A stretch of 23,807 nt of DNA, from assembly GCA_021777685.1 (NCBI GenBank), contig JAJYDH010000024.1, positions 1 to 23,807 on the forward strand. The letters are read 5' to 3'. The notes under the pieces are model-generated. The model was given only the letters and a program-made list of their open reading frames with translations. It was not told the DNA's origin and searched no databases. Positions 14,154-21,783 of the stretch are shown piece after piece. The translations under genes and the position numbers were made by a program. How positions within the stretch are numbered: the stretch's first letter is position 1; every line of letters starts with the position of its first letter. This stretch comes from Planctomycetota bacterium. GTDB taxonomy: Bacteria; Planctomycetota; Planctomycetia; Isosphaerales; Isosphaeraceae.

Positions 14154-17100
14154 TCAGACCTGCGGCAGGGCCCCGGCGTGGAAGATGACCGTGAAGTTGG
14201 CCCCGGGCGCGGTGTACTGCGGGTTGACGAGCCGTCGGCCGAGCGTGTCGGCGATGCCGGTGCTCGTCGAGCCGACCACGACGAGCTGGTAGAACTGGGT
14301 CCCGTCGAGCGGCTTGGACGGGGTGATGAGGACCGACTGGGTGGCCGAGTTGTAGGTGACCGAGGCGATCGTGACCGCCTTGTTCGGCCCCTTGCCGGCG
14401 GTGCCGAGCGCCGTGAGCTTGTAGTTGGCCTTGTTCGTGGCGGTCGAGGTGTTCAGGGCCCCGTCGAAGTAGACGGCCAGCTTGTTGTTGCCGCCCGAGC
14501 CGGCGACGCCGATGACGCTCGGCCCGCTGGGGACGGACACGGCCCCGTAGGAGAAGGATGGCGTCGCCGTCGGCACGTCGGGCGTGTAGACCCCGGCGAA
14601 GTTGACGAAGACGCCGTAGGTGTTCGGCACCACGACCAGCGTGAGCGTGGCCGAGGCCCCGGCGGCGATGGTCCCGAAGTTCTCGGTGATCACCCCGTTG
14701 ACCAGCGAGGCGTAGCCTCCCTGGCTCGGCGCCGCGTTGATGAAGGTGACGTTGGCCGGCAGGGAGTCGATCAGCGTGGCGTCGGGCGCGGCGTCGGGGC
14801 CGAAATTCGTGACCGTCATCGTGTAGATCTGGTAGGTGCCGATCCTCCCGACCTGCGGGAAGATCGACTGGGCCAGGATGAAATTGATCTTCGGGGTCGC
14901 CGCGACGACGGTGGTCGTCAGCGAGCTCGAATTATTGGACGAGACCGGGTCGGGCTGGTTGCCGGAGACGTTCGCGGCGTTGACGATCGAGCCGGCCGCC
15001 GTCGGCTTCACGACGATGGTCAGCGTCGCCGACGCCCCGGCCGCGATCGTGCCGAGGTTGTCGGTCACGAGCGTCCCGTTGACCGTGGCCTGGGCCCCCT
15101 GGCTGGACGTGGCGCTGACGAGCTTGACGCCGCTCGGGAGGAAATCATTGACCGTGGCGTTGGTCGAGGTGTTCGGCCCCAGGTTCGAGACGGTCACGAC
15201 ATAGGTCAGGTTGGCGCCGACCGTGCCCGAGGTGGGCGAGGCCACCTGGGTGATGGCCAAATCGGCGCTCGGCGAGGCCCCGGATGGCGTGACCGTGATC
15301 GTCTGAGTGGTCTGATTGTTCAGGTAATTCGGGTCGAACGTGGTGCTCCCGACGCCCGGGGAGTCCGCGAACGTCCCCGCCGCGGAGGCGATCGCGACGA
15401 TCGTCACCGTGACCGTCTGGCCGCTCAGCAAGGTCCCCACGTTCACGGTGAGGACGTTGTTGCTGTCGAGCGTGAGCGTGCCGATGGTGGACTGGATCTG
15501 CGCGTTGACGAAACTCGTGGGCAGAGAGTCGGTCAGGACCACGCCGCCGGCGGCGTTCGGCCCGCTGTTGGTGATGGTCTCGACCAGCGTGACGGAGTTG
15601 TTGACGACGACCGTGCCGCTCGCGGCGGAGTTCGTCACCGACAGGTCGGCCTGGGGGCCCGACAGGACCTTGGGGTAATTCGCGGTGAATTCCGTCGTCG
15701 ACCCGTCCGGCCCGGTGGCCGTCGCCGTGAACGAGGTGTAAGGCGTGGCCGGGTTGGCGAACGACGGGTTGAACGTCGCGAACCCGGACGAGTTGGTCGT
15801 CACGGTCTGGGTGCCGAGGAAGATCGGCCCCTGGCCGAATCCCGACGGGTCGTTGCCGTTGGCGAAGAGGTCGATCGCGTAGGTCGTCGAGGCGGCACCG
15901 GAGAGCACCCCGAAGACCGACAGCAGGCCGTTGACCACGCCCGTCCCGGTGATGTAGACGCTGGAGGGGATGGGGACCCCCGTCCCGTTCAGGTCGATCC
16001 CCAGCTTGCCGTTGGCGGCGATGATGTTCTCGCGGATCGTCAGCCCGGTGAAGCCGGTCGGGTAGTTGCCGTTGACCACGATCCCCGAGCCGCCGCTGTT
16101 GGCGATGAGGTTCCCCGCGCCGGCGACGCTCCCGCCGATCGTGTCGTTCAGGGCCAGCGGCGTCGTCGGCGCCGAGGTGGGGGCGGGGATGCTGATGTTG
16201 ATCCCGTCGCCGCCGTTGCCCAGCGCCGCTCCGCCGACCGCCTCGCCGATCAGGTTCCCCTGGAAGAGGTTGCCCGCCAGGCCGCCGAGCAAGACACCGT
16301 CGCCGGAATTGCCCGCGATCACATTGCCCGAGCCGGCGACGGTGCCGCCGATCGTCGAGTTCGAGGTGTTGAGGGCGAGCCCGACGACGTTCCCGACGCC
16401 GCTGGCGCCCAGGCCGGCGGCCGTCACTCCGATGTAGTTGCCCTGGACCACGTCCGAGTCGCCGGTCAGGTCGATCCCCACGCCGGCGGCCCCGGTGATG
16501 AAATTGCCCGAGACGACGTTCCGGGCCGCCGCGACCGTCCCGCCGATGGTCGAACCGCTGGCCCCCAGGATGATGCCGTCGCCATTGGGCAGCGGCGTCA
16601 ACCCCGTGACATCGAGGCCGATCGTGTTCCCCGCGATGAGGGTGGCCAGCGTGTTCCCGGTGATCCCGATGAAGTTGCCCGAGATCAGGTTGCCGGCGCC
16701 GGCGACCGTGCCGCCGATGGTGTCCAGCTTGACCTGCTCGGTATTGGGCAGCGCGCCGGGCGTCCCGAAGTAAATCCCGTAGATGTTCTGGAAGTTGCCC
16801 TGCGTGCCCTGGAGGACGCCCGTCCCGGCGGCGTTCGTGCCGATCTTGTTCCCCTCGATCAGCTCGCCCGTCGCCTGTCCACCGAGCAGGATGCCGATGC
16901 CGTTCTGGGCAGTCGGGCCGACATTCCCCGAGATCACGTTGGCGGCGCCGGCGGTCGTCCCGCCGACGGTGTTGTTCGGGGACTTCAGGCCGATCCCAAC
17001 CTGATTTCCCGCCGCGACGTCGCCCGAGGCGTCGGTGCCGACGTAGTTGCCGGCCACGAGGTTGCCCGACGCCCCCGACCCGATGATCAGGATGCCCGTG

Positions 17101-17738
17101 AACGTGCTGTTGGCGACCACGTTACGCGCCGAGGCGGTGGTCCCGCCCACGGTATTGTTCGCCGACGCGATCACGATCCCGTTCGAGTTGGACTTCGCGG
17201 TGACGCCGTCGGCCCCGATGCCGATATAATTCCCCTCGATCACCGTCTGGGTGGCCGTGCCTTCGACCAGGATCGCGTTGCCCCCGACCCCGGCGGCGGT
17301 GGCCGTGTTGCCGACGATCGCCAGGTCCCGGACGACGCTGGAGGAGCCCGCCGAGAAGGTCAGGCCGTTCGCGCCCAAGCCCGCCGCCGACCCGTCCAGG
17401 ACCACGACGGGCGTGGCCGTGCCCATCGACTGCGTCGTCCCGTCGATCACAACCGTCCGGGTGATCGCCGGGAGGGCCGACTGGAGGGCGATCGTCTGCG
17501 TCCCGGGCCCCGGGATGGCGAACGAGATCGAGTCGGCGCCCACCGTCGGGTCGGCGTTGGCCGCGATGATCGCCGCCCGGAGCGAGTTGGGCGTCGGGCT
17601 GACGTTGTTCCCATTGTCCAGGGCGGTCGTCACCGTGAAGCCGGTGAGCATCTCCCGGCACTCGAGCGCCTCCAGGCTCAATCGCCGGAACCTGATCCGC
17701 CGCTTCGGTTTGTCGGACTGCTTGGGCTGTCGAGACAT
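14154..17738 (-). CDS. Beta-helix/DUF11 surface protein with planctomycete leader motif
   Basis: 1194 aa. A basic N-terminus (RQPKQSDKPKRRIRFRR) leads into LSLEALECREMLTGFTV, a variant of the LExRxLL leader. Residues about 34-640 are a right-handed beta-helix built from repeats of the type NTVGGTTAGAANVISGN followed by GNLVAGNYVGTDASG. Three DUF11-type beta-sandwich domains follow at about 696-810, 823-940 and 948-1065 (ADLSVTNSAASGTV; TYVVTVSNLGPNTSTNATVN; TNFGPDAAPDATLIDSLP). The end (about 1071-1194) resembles an SbsA/Big-like Ig domain (KLAVYFDGALNTSTATNKAN; PLDGTQFYQLVVVG). ATG 17738 follows GGGAGGA by about 7 nt. It is most likely a secreted or surface structural or adhesive protein; the beta-helix could bind polysaccharide. 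It is preceded by the sigma-like gene on the same strand, 324 bp away, and followed by a strong hairpin. Confidence 0.9.
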   Translation of the reverse strand: MSRQPKQSDKPKRRIRFRRLSLEALECREMLTGFTVTTALDNGNNVSPTPNSLRAAIIAANADPTVGADSISFAIPGPGTQTIALQSALPAITRTVVIDGTTQSMGTATPVVVLDGSAAGLGANGLTFSAGSSSVVRDLAIVGNTATAAGVGGNAILVEGTATQTVIEGNYIGIGADGVTAKSNSNGIVIASANNTVGGTTASARNVVANSTFTGILIIGSGASGNLVAGNYVGTDASGDVAAGNQVGIGLKSPNNTVGGTTAGAANVISGNVGPTAQNGIGILLGGQATGELIEGNKIGTNAAGTGVLQGTQGNFQNIYGIYFGTPGALPNTEQVKLDTIGGTVAGAGNLISGNFIGITGNTLATLIAGNTIGLDVTGLTPLPNGDGIILGASGSTIGGTVAAARNVVSGNFITGAAGVGIDLTGDSDVVQGNYIGVTAAGLGASGVGNVVGLALNTSNSTIGGTVAGSGNVIAGNSGDGVLLGGLAGNLFQGNLIGEAVGGAALGNGGDGINISIPAPTSAPTTPLALNDTIGGSVAGAGNLIANSGGSGIVVNGNYPTGFTGLTIRENIIAANGKLGIDLNGTGVPIPSSVYITGTGVVNGLLSVFGVLSGAASTTYAIDLFANGNDPSGFGQGPIFLGTQTVTTNSSGFATFNPSFANPATPYTSFTATATGPDGSTTEFTANYPKVLSGPQADLSVTNSAASGTVVVNNSVTLVETITNSGPNAAGGVVLTDSLPTSFVNAQIQSTIGTLTLDSNNVLTVNVGTLLSGQTVTVTIVAIASAAGTFADSPGVGSTTFDPNYLNNQTTQTITVTPSGASPSADLAITQVASPTSGTVGANLTYVVTVSNLGPNTSTNATVNDFLPSGVKLVSATSSQGAQATVNGTLVTDNLGTIAAGASATLTIVVKPTAAGSIVNAANVSGNQPDPVSSNNSSSLTTTVVAATPKINFILAQSIFPQVGRIGTYQIYTMTVTNFGPDAAPDATLIDSLPANVTFINAAPSQGGYASLVNGVITENFGTIAAGASATLTLVVVPNTYGVFVNFAGVYTPDVPTATPSFSYGAVSVPSGPSVIGVAGSGGNNKLAVYFDGALNTSTATNKANYKLTALGTAGKGPNKAVTIASVTYNSATQSVLITPSKPLDGTQFYQLVVVGSTSTGIADTLGRRLVNPQYTAPGANFTVIFHAGALPQV

Positions 17739-18062
17739 GGTTGCGTCCTCCCAGAATGCTGCTTCGGCCCGCGTCGGTGGCCCACGGCCAGGTCCCCGGC
17801 GAGAGGAAATCGGCCAACCCGGTCCACGCGATCCGCCCGACCGGTCTGGCCGTTCAAGCTCAATAGTCTAACTCCATGCATTCGCGAATCAACCCCCTAC
17901 TTGTAAAATTGGGAGTGTTGCGTAGATTTGAAAGGTTGCATAGAGGCGTGGATTGGCCGCAACCTTCCCGGATTCGCCGGCGAGGCGGAATGTTGAAATT
18001 GAGTTGAGTGTATAAAGTGGGTGATTTGGGAAAGATCTGTTGATCCGAGCGGACTGGCCAGA
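17739..18062. other. Upstream region of the 1194-aa surface protein gene
   Basis: 324 bp without a gene. The part at 17870-18040 is clearly more AT-rich than its surroundings and probably carries the surface protein promoter. AAGGTTGC (17932-17939) and its complement GCAACCTT (17959-17966) form a modest hairpin, a possible end of the sigma-like transcript or an operator. No consensus -35/-10 pair could be fixed. Confidence 0.45.
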
Positions 18063-18872
18063 TCAGTTGACGACGTCGGAGACGAGGGCTTCCCGGAGTT
18101 TCTGGAGGGCCCGGGTCTTCTCGTTGCTGACGGTCTTGGGGGCGATGCCCCACTGGAGGGCGATCTCGGCGGGCGTCTCGCCCTGGAGGGTCGCCTGGAT
18201 GAGGGCGGCTTCCCGGGGGCTGAGCGAGGACAGGATCGCCTCCTGGAGCGACGATTTCAGGTCGCTCGACGACTCGTCCGCCCGGTTGAGCAGCCCCGAG
18301 TCGACGGCGTCGAGCGGCTGGAAGTTCTTCTCTCGCTGGGCCCGCTTCTTGACCGTGTCGATGGCGCGGAAGAAGTCCGGGCCGTCGGCGGTGTCGCGGC
18401 TCAGGACGTCGCGGATGCCGACCTGGCCGACCTCGCCGAGGAGCTGGTCGAAGCGATCCCGGCCGAAGGTCTGGAGCAGGGTCGTGTAGACGGCCTGCGT
18501 GCAATCGTCGTGCTGCTGGGGGGCGATCCCCGCGCGGAACCAGGCCCGGGCGAGGTAGCGGTCGAGCTGCGCGAGGCCGGACGAGAGGGCGGCGTCGTCG
18601 ACATGGCCGCGAGTCGAGCCGATCAGGTCGTCGAGCTGCGAGGCGACCAGCGCGGCGTCCCAGGCCGAGTCCGGGATCGTCGGGGCCTGCGCGCCGGAGG
18701 CCGGGGTGCCCAGGAGGTCATGACCGATGGCGACGTCGACCGGGGTCTCGACGAGGACGCTCAGCAGGCGGAGGGTCTCAAGCCCCTCGACCCGAGGTCG
18801 GTACGCTCGCCGTTTCTTGCCGCCCCAGGTCTCGCCGCTCAAGGTCAGATCACCCTCCCCGTCGAGGTTCAT
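18063..18872 (-). CDS. Sigma-70-like regulator with leader-like N-terminal motif
   Basis: 269 aa. Residues about 102-145 look like a divergent sigma region 2 (LDRYLARAWFRAG, then HDDCTQAVYTTLLQTFG, in the place of the usual DAEDxxQEvF helix). Residues about 208-262 look like region 4 with an HTH: LSSLSPREAALIQATLQG, TPAEIALQWGIAPKTVSNEK, RALQKLREAL. This is the ECF/SigZ-like layout, so DNA binding and promoter selection are the likely role. The first ~100 residues are unusual: KKRRAYRPRVEGLETLRLLS (19-38) resembles the basic-plus-LExRxLLS leaders of the surface proteins, followed by a loose linker. ATG 18872 is chosen because the 39 codons upstream are poorly coding and cysteine-rich; the ribosome site is weak. 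It lies upstream of the 1194-aa surface protein gene, so control of that gene is a fair inference but unproven. Confidence 0.75.
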   Translation of the reverse strand: MNLDGEGDLTLSGETWGGKKRRAYRPRVEGLETLRLLSVLVETPVDVAIGHDLLGTPASGAQAPTIPDSAWDAALVASQLDDLIGSTRGHVDDAALSSGLAQLDRYLARAWFRAGIAPQQHDDCTQAVYTTLLQTFGRDRFDQLLGEVGQVGIRDVLSRDTADGPDFFRAIDTVKKRAQREKNFQPLDAVDSGLLNRADESSSDLKSSLQEAILSSLSPREAALIQATLQGETPAEIALQWGIAPKTVSNEKTRALQKLREALVSDVVN

Positions 18873-18982
18873 CCATGATCCGATGTGCAAACCCTGCCCG
18901 TTTGCCCACGGACAGGCCCGCCGAACATACCCGAAGGTCTCCGCTTCATCGAGATCAGCTTGGCAAAGGGATGACCTCGATA

Positions 18983-18998
18983 ATAGCATGCATGCTAT
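18983..18998. promoter_or_regulatory. Perfect 16-bp palindrome upstream of the sigma-like gene
   Basis: ATAGCATGCATGCTAT is its own complement and lies 111 bp upstream of the chosen start. It has the size and symmetry of a dimeric regulator's operator. No second copy was seen in the window. Confidence 0.45.
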
Positions 18999-19162
18999 CG
19001 GAGGGCAACCCCGCCCATTCGGTGATTTTGCCCTCGACTGCTTCGCAAGAATGATTCCGCGAGGATCGGGGCGGTTTCTTCCTCACCCGAAGGTCTCCGG
19101 CGAATGGCCCCGGCCTCGCTCGGCCCGCATTGCCGCGGATCGGCGACGATCATGCGAGGGGT

Positions 19163-19293
19163 AAATCCGGACCCAATCCCAGCTTCGGGGCGGATCGACG
19201 ATGAGACGGCCCCGGACAAGCCGAATCCCCCCGACGATCCGGGCGACGTCATTACCATCGCGTCCCGGGCGGCGTGACTAACACACTTTCCCG
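19163..19293. repeat. Paired intergenic repeat, left copy
   Basis: Starts AAATCCGGACCCAA and ends with ATCGCGTCCCGGGCGGCGTG, then ACTAACACACTTTCCCG. It matches 21192-21323 in order and spacing (131 vs 132 bp), with the best conservation in the last ~42 bp and the first ~14 bp. The middle is diverged. Confidence 0.55.
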
Positions 19294-19394
19294 AAATCGA
19301 CGCCGATTTCCTCGAAAAGCGGATGATCTCGCCGCGACGCCCGCCCCCGGTCCCAATCTACGACACGGGAACCCAGATACGGAATGGCGTTGCG

Positions 19395-19425
19395 AAAAAG
19401 GAGGCCCCGACCGACGGGCCGGGGC
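19395..19425 (-). terminator. Terminator candidate after the Gfo/Idh/MocA gene
   Basis: On the minus strand GCCCCG-(10 nt)-CGGGGC (19404-19409/19420-19425) is followed by CTCCTTTTT. It lies about 40 bp past the stop at 19464 and looks like an intrinsic terminator with a 5-T run. Confidence 0.55.
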
Positions 19426-19463
19426 AGGGGCAGGGGACGACCGCGGTGGAGCGTCCTCGGAGA

Positions 19464-20723
19464 TCAGACCAGAGAGGGCATCTCGAACCGGGAGGAGTAT
19501 TCGCGAGAGAGCAGGGCATTGGCCTCGGCGTCGCCGGGGAACGACTCGGTCGCCGCGTCGAAGGTCAGCTTCCGGCCGACCTTGTGGGAGATGTTGCCCA
19601 GGTGGCAGAGCCGGGTGCTGAGGTGCCCGATCTCGATGTCGGCGTTGGGGAGGTCGCGGGACTTCACGCAATCGACGAAGTTCGCCAGGTGGGCCTCCAG
19701 GCCGGCGGTCGCCTTGCCGGAGGCGTTGGAGCCGCCGTCGACCTTCCAGCCCTTCTCGTCGACGACCAGGACCCCCTGATCTCCGTAAAAGGCGATGCCG
19801 AACCCGAACCCTTCCATCGGATGCTTGTCGTAGAGCCGGTGTTCCCAGACGAGGCAAGCCTTGGGGAACTCATAGGTCACGACCTGGGTGTCGGGGACCT
19901 CGCGATCGTCGAAGACGAACCGGCCGCCGCCCGAGCAGACCGTCAGCGGGGCGTCGACGCCGAGGCCCCAGCGGGCGACGTCCAGGCCGTGAATGCCGTT
20001 GTTGCCCAGCTCGCCGGTGCCCCAGTTCCAGAACCAGTGCCAGTTGTAGTGGAAGCGGTTGCTCATGAACGGCCGGTCGGGCGCGGGCCCTTGCCACATC
20101 GCGTAATCGACGCCGGGCGGGACCTCGGCGGGCTTGCCGGGGCCGATGGCCGGGCGCTTCTGCAAGATCCAGGCGCGCGCCATCCCGACCTTGCCGATCC
20201 CCCCCTCGCGGACGTACTTCGTGGCCTCGATGACGTGCGGCATGCTCCGCCGCTGGACGCCCATCTGCACCACCCGCTTGTACTTCCGCGCCGCCTCGAC
20301 CATCCGCCGCCCCTCGACGACGTTGTGGCTGGCCGGCTTCTCGGTGTACACGTCCTTGCCCGCCTGGCAGGCCATGACGGCGACCAGGGCATGCCAGTGG
20401 TCGGGCGTGGCGTTGACGACGGCGTCGATCCCCTTGTCGTCCAGCAGCTTGCGGAAATCCTTCTCGATCCGGGGCGCCTTGCCGGCGATCTTCTCGACGT
20501 CCGGCGCGATCTTGGTGAACGAGGCGTCGTCGACGTCGCAGAGGGCGACGACCTCGGTGTCCGGCCGCTTCGCGAACTCGCGGGCCAGGTCGGCCCCTCG
20601 GCCCCGGACGCCGATCACCGCCAGCCGGAGCCGTTCGCTCGCCGGGGCCGACCCGGCGAGTCTCCCAGACAAAGCCAACGCGCCCGCCGTCCCCAGGAAC
20701 GTTCGACGATCGATGCTCATCAT
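19464..20723 (-). CDS. Tat-exported Gfo/Idh/MocA-family oxidoreductase
   Basis: 419 aa. The N-terminus MMSIDRRTFLGTAGALALSG is a twin-arginine signal (RRTFLG). The Rossmann part follows: RLAVIGVRGRGADLA (nucleotide-binding glycines at about 38-43), CDVDD, NATPDHWH, and the family's hallmark EKP in VYTEKPASHN (128-130). The C-terminal substrate domain has NWHWFWNWGTGELGNNGIHG (with the H of GNNGIHGLDVARW), typical of the planctomycete group of these enzymes. The family oxidises or rearranges sugars and inositols with a bound NAD(P). Tat export fits a cofactor-loaded enzyme folded before transport; the substrate is unknown. ATG 20723 follows GAGGG by 8 nt; the second Met (20720) is an equal alternative. 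It stands alone, with repeats on both sides and a terminator candidate behind it. Confidence 0.93.
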   Translation of the reverse strand: MMSIDRRTFLGTAGALALSGRLAGSAPASERLRLAVIGVRGRGADLAREFAKRPDTEVVALCDVDDASFTKIAPDVEKIAGKAPRIEKDFRKLLDDKGIDAVVNATPDHWHALVAVMACQAGKDVYTEKPASHNVVEGRRMVEAARKYKRVVQMGVQRRSMPHVIEATKYVREGGIGKVGMARAWILQKRPAIGPGKPAEVPPGVDYAMWQGPAPDRPFMSNRFHYNWHWFWNWGTGELGNNGIHGLDVARWGLGVDAPLTVCSGGGRFVFDDREVPDTQVVTYEFPKACLVWEHRLYDKHPMEGFGFGIAFYGDQGVLVVDEKGWKVDGGSNASGKATAGLEAHLANFVDCVKSRDLPNADIEIGHLSTRLCHLGNISHKVGRKLTFDAATESFPGDAEANALLSREYSSRFEMPSLV

Positions 20724-20802
20724 CGGTAAGGCCCTCGCTGGTCTCGGCTCGGCGCAATGATCCCGATCATAACGACAAGTCACGAGAAGGGCCATCCGCC
20801 CG

Positions 20803-20815
20803 GCTCGATTGGGCA
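20803..20815 (+). repeat. Direct repeat at left edge of the composite element
   Basis: GCTCGATTGGGCA, identical to 20989-21001 and overlapping the terminal inverted repeat by two bases. Confidence 0.6.
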
Positions 20816-20989
20816 GGGTTGTTTCCTTCTCACTTTGCCTCGGGAAAGGGGACTGGCTCCGCAGCACAGCGGAGGTGTCCGTCCCCTTTCCCGAGGCAAA
20901 GTGGGCGATTCAAGGGGGACGGGCACCTCCGCTGCGCTCCGGAGCCAGTCCCCGTTGAACCTCCCAAAGTTGAGAATGAAACAGCCCTG
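20814..20989. mobile_element. Composite palindromic element flanked by direct repeats
   Basis: The ends are imperfect inverted repeats of about 25 bp (CAGGGTTGTTTCCTTCTCAC... and ...GAATGAAACAGCCCTG). Inside are two head-to-head copies of a unit containing GGGGACTGGCTCCG (20848-20861 on +, 20940-20953 on -), each followed by an AGCGGAGGTG block and CCGTCCCC. The left unit is itself a hairpin with a perfect 23-bp stem (20831-20853/20881-20903). A 13-mer, GCTCGATTGGGCA, lies at both edges (20803-20815 and 20989-21001), consistent with target duplication. There is no coding content. Confidence 0.65.
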
Positions 20990-21001
20990 CTCGATTGGGC
21001 A
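20989..21001 (+). repeat. Direct repeat at right edge of the composite element
   Basis: GCTCGATTGGGCA, the partner of 20803-20815. Confidence 0.6.
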
Positions 21002-21081
21002 CGCCGATGGAGTCTGGCGTCGACCGGGATAGGGGCTCTGAGGGATGGAGGGTCTTGGGCCGGCCCCGTCGAACCTCCGAA

Positions 21082-21205
21082 AATCCGAACCCAATGCCCG
21101 CTCCCATCCGAACCCAAGGTCCCTCCAATCCGATCCCAACGCCGCGGACTTCTCGCGCCAATCCGAACCCAACGCTCAAGCCCTCCGCCGAAAATCCGAA
21201 CCCAA
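21082..21205. repeat. Array of five AATCCGAACCCAA repeats
   Basis: Copies at 21082-21094, 21105-21117 (first base C), 21127-21139 (GATCCC variant), 21160-21172 and 21193-21205. Start-to-start distances are 23, 22, 33 and 33 bp, close to multiples of 11 bp. Two copies are followed by GGTCCC. The unequal spacing and short unit rule out CRISPR; the 22/23 steps break any reading frame, so the repeats are not protein repeats. They lie upstream of the oxidoreductase gene. Confidence 0.65.
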
Positions 21206-21323
21206 GGTCCCGCGACCCGTCGTGTCGCCCGGCCCAGGAGCGCGAGACGATCTCCGACCGAACCGCCAGGTCCGGCGGAGATACTATCGCGATCCGGGCG
21301 GCCGGCTAACACACAACTTCCCG
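21192..21323. repeat. Paired intergenic repeat, right copy
   Basis: Starts AAATCCGAACCCAA (the last unit of the short array) and ends ATCGCGATCCGGGCGGCCGG, then CTAACACACAACTTCCCG. It is the partner of 19163-19293 in the same orientation, about 2.03 kb away, on the other side of the oxidoreductase gene. Confidence 0.55.
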
Positions 21324-21783
21324 GACGACGCTCGGATCTCAGGGAACACCCCATCGCCCGAACTCACTTGGCCAGGCAAAGCCGCCCGGAATGGCCCTCG
21401 AACGTGCCGGAAAACCGCAAAAACGGGTCGATTTCCGGTCGAATCGGGCTCCGAATCGGCCGAAATCGGTGAGAACGCGCGTCAAAAATTGCACTTTGCA
21501 GGTCAAAGCGAATTGATCCCGGGGCGTCCAGGCAAGTCGGGGCGAGGTTCCGATCGACTTCGCCCAGAACATGCATTTTGAGCAGTCATCGATTTCAACC
21601 CAAACCTAACATCCATGTCGCCATCGTTGACGCGAACGATGTGTGGGTGTACGACTTCGACTCCGCCCTGAGTCATCCGTACGCGAGCCCTGGAACCGTC
21701 GAGACGAGAAGAGCCGGGCGGGTGCAGCCGCGCGGCTCGACTTCGATCGAGGATCTGGGGATGAGAATCGGCCGGAACGTCGA

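Larger units (their letters stand above)
18999..19463. other. Intergenic region upstream of the sigma-like gene
   Basis: About 465 bp. It holds the left copy of the paired repeat (19163-19293) and the terminator candidate at 19395-19425. A 41-codon plus-strand frame from ATG 19152 (MRGVNPDPIPASGRI..., stop 19277) lies over the repeat, but it has no ribosome site and weak coding bias, so I do not call it. Confidence 0.5.
20724..21783. other. Long intergenic region rich in repeats
   Basis: About 1060 bp between the oxidoreductase start and the 141-aa lipoprotein stop. It contains a composite palindromic element (20814-20989), an array of five short repeats (21082-21205) and the right copy of the paired repeat (21192-21323). 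From 21324 to 21783 I see no gene, RNA fold or repeat. Frames across the region change phase with the repeats and have no ribosome sites. Confidence 0.6.

Noticed and set aside
14178..17906. 1242-codon open frame on + over the surface protein gene
   Set aside because: Antisense shadow of the 1194-aa protein: Arg/Asp/Gly-rich composition with no domain, typical of high-GC complementary frames.
18873..18989. Longer start (ATG 18989) for the sigma-like protein
   Set aside because: The added 39 residues have poor codon bias and several Cys/Trp, no ribosome site, and the ATG lies inside the palindrome.
19152..19277. 41-codon + frame MRGVNPDPIP...
   Set aside because: No ribosome site and weak codon bias; it overlaps an intergenic repeat whose second copy does not keep the whole frame.
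21082..21205. CRISPR-like array
   Set aside because: The repeat is only 13 bp, spacers vary from 9 to 20 bp, and there are no cas genes.
20780..21354. Minus frames with repeated GSDWR / WVRIFGG words
   Set aside because: The words are translations of the short DNA repeat in different frames; spacing of 22-23 bp is not a multiple of 3.
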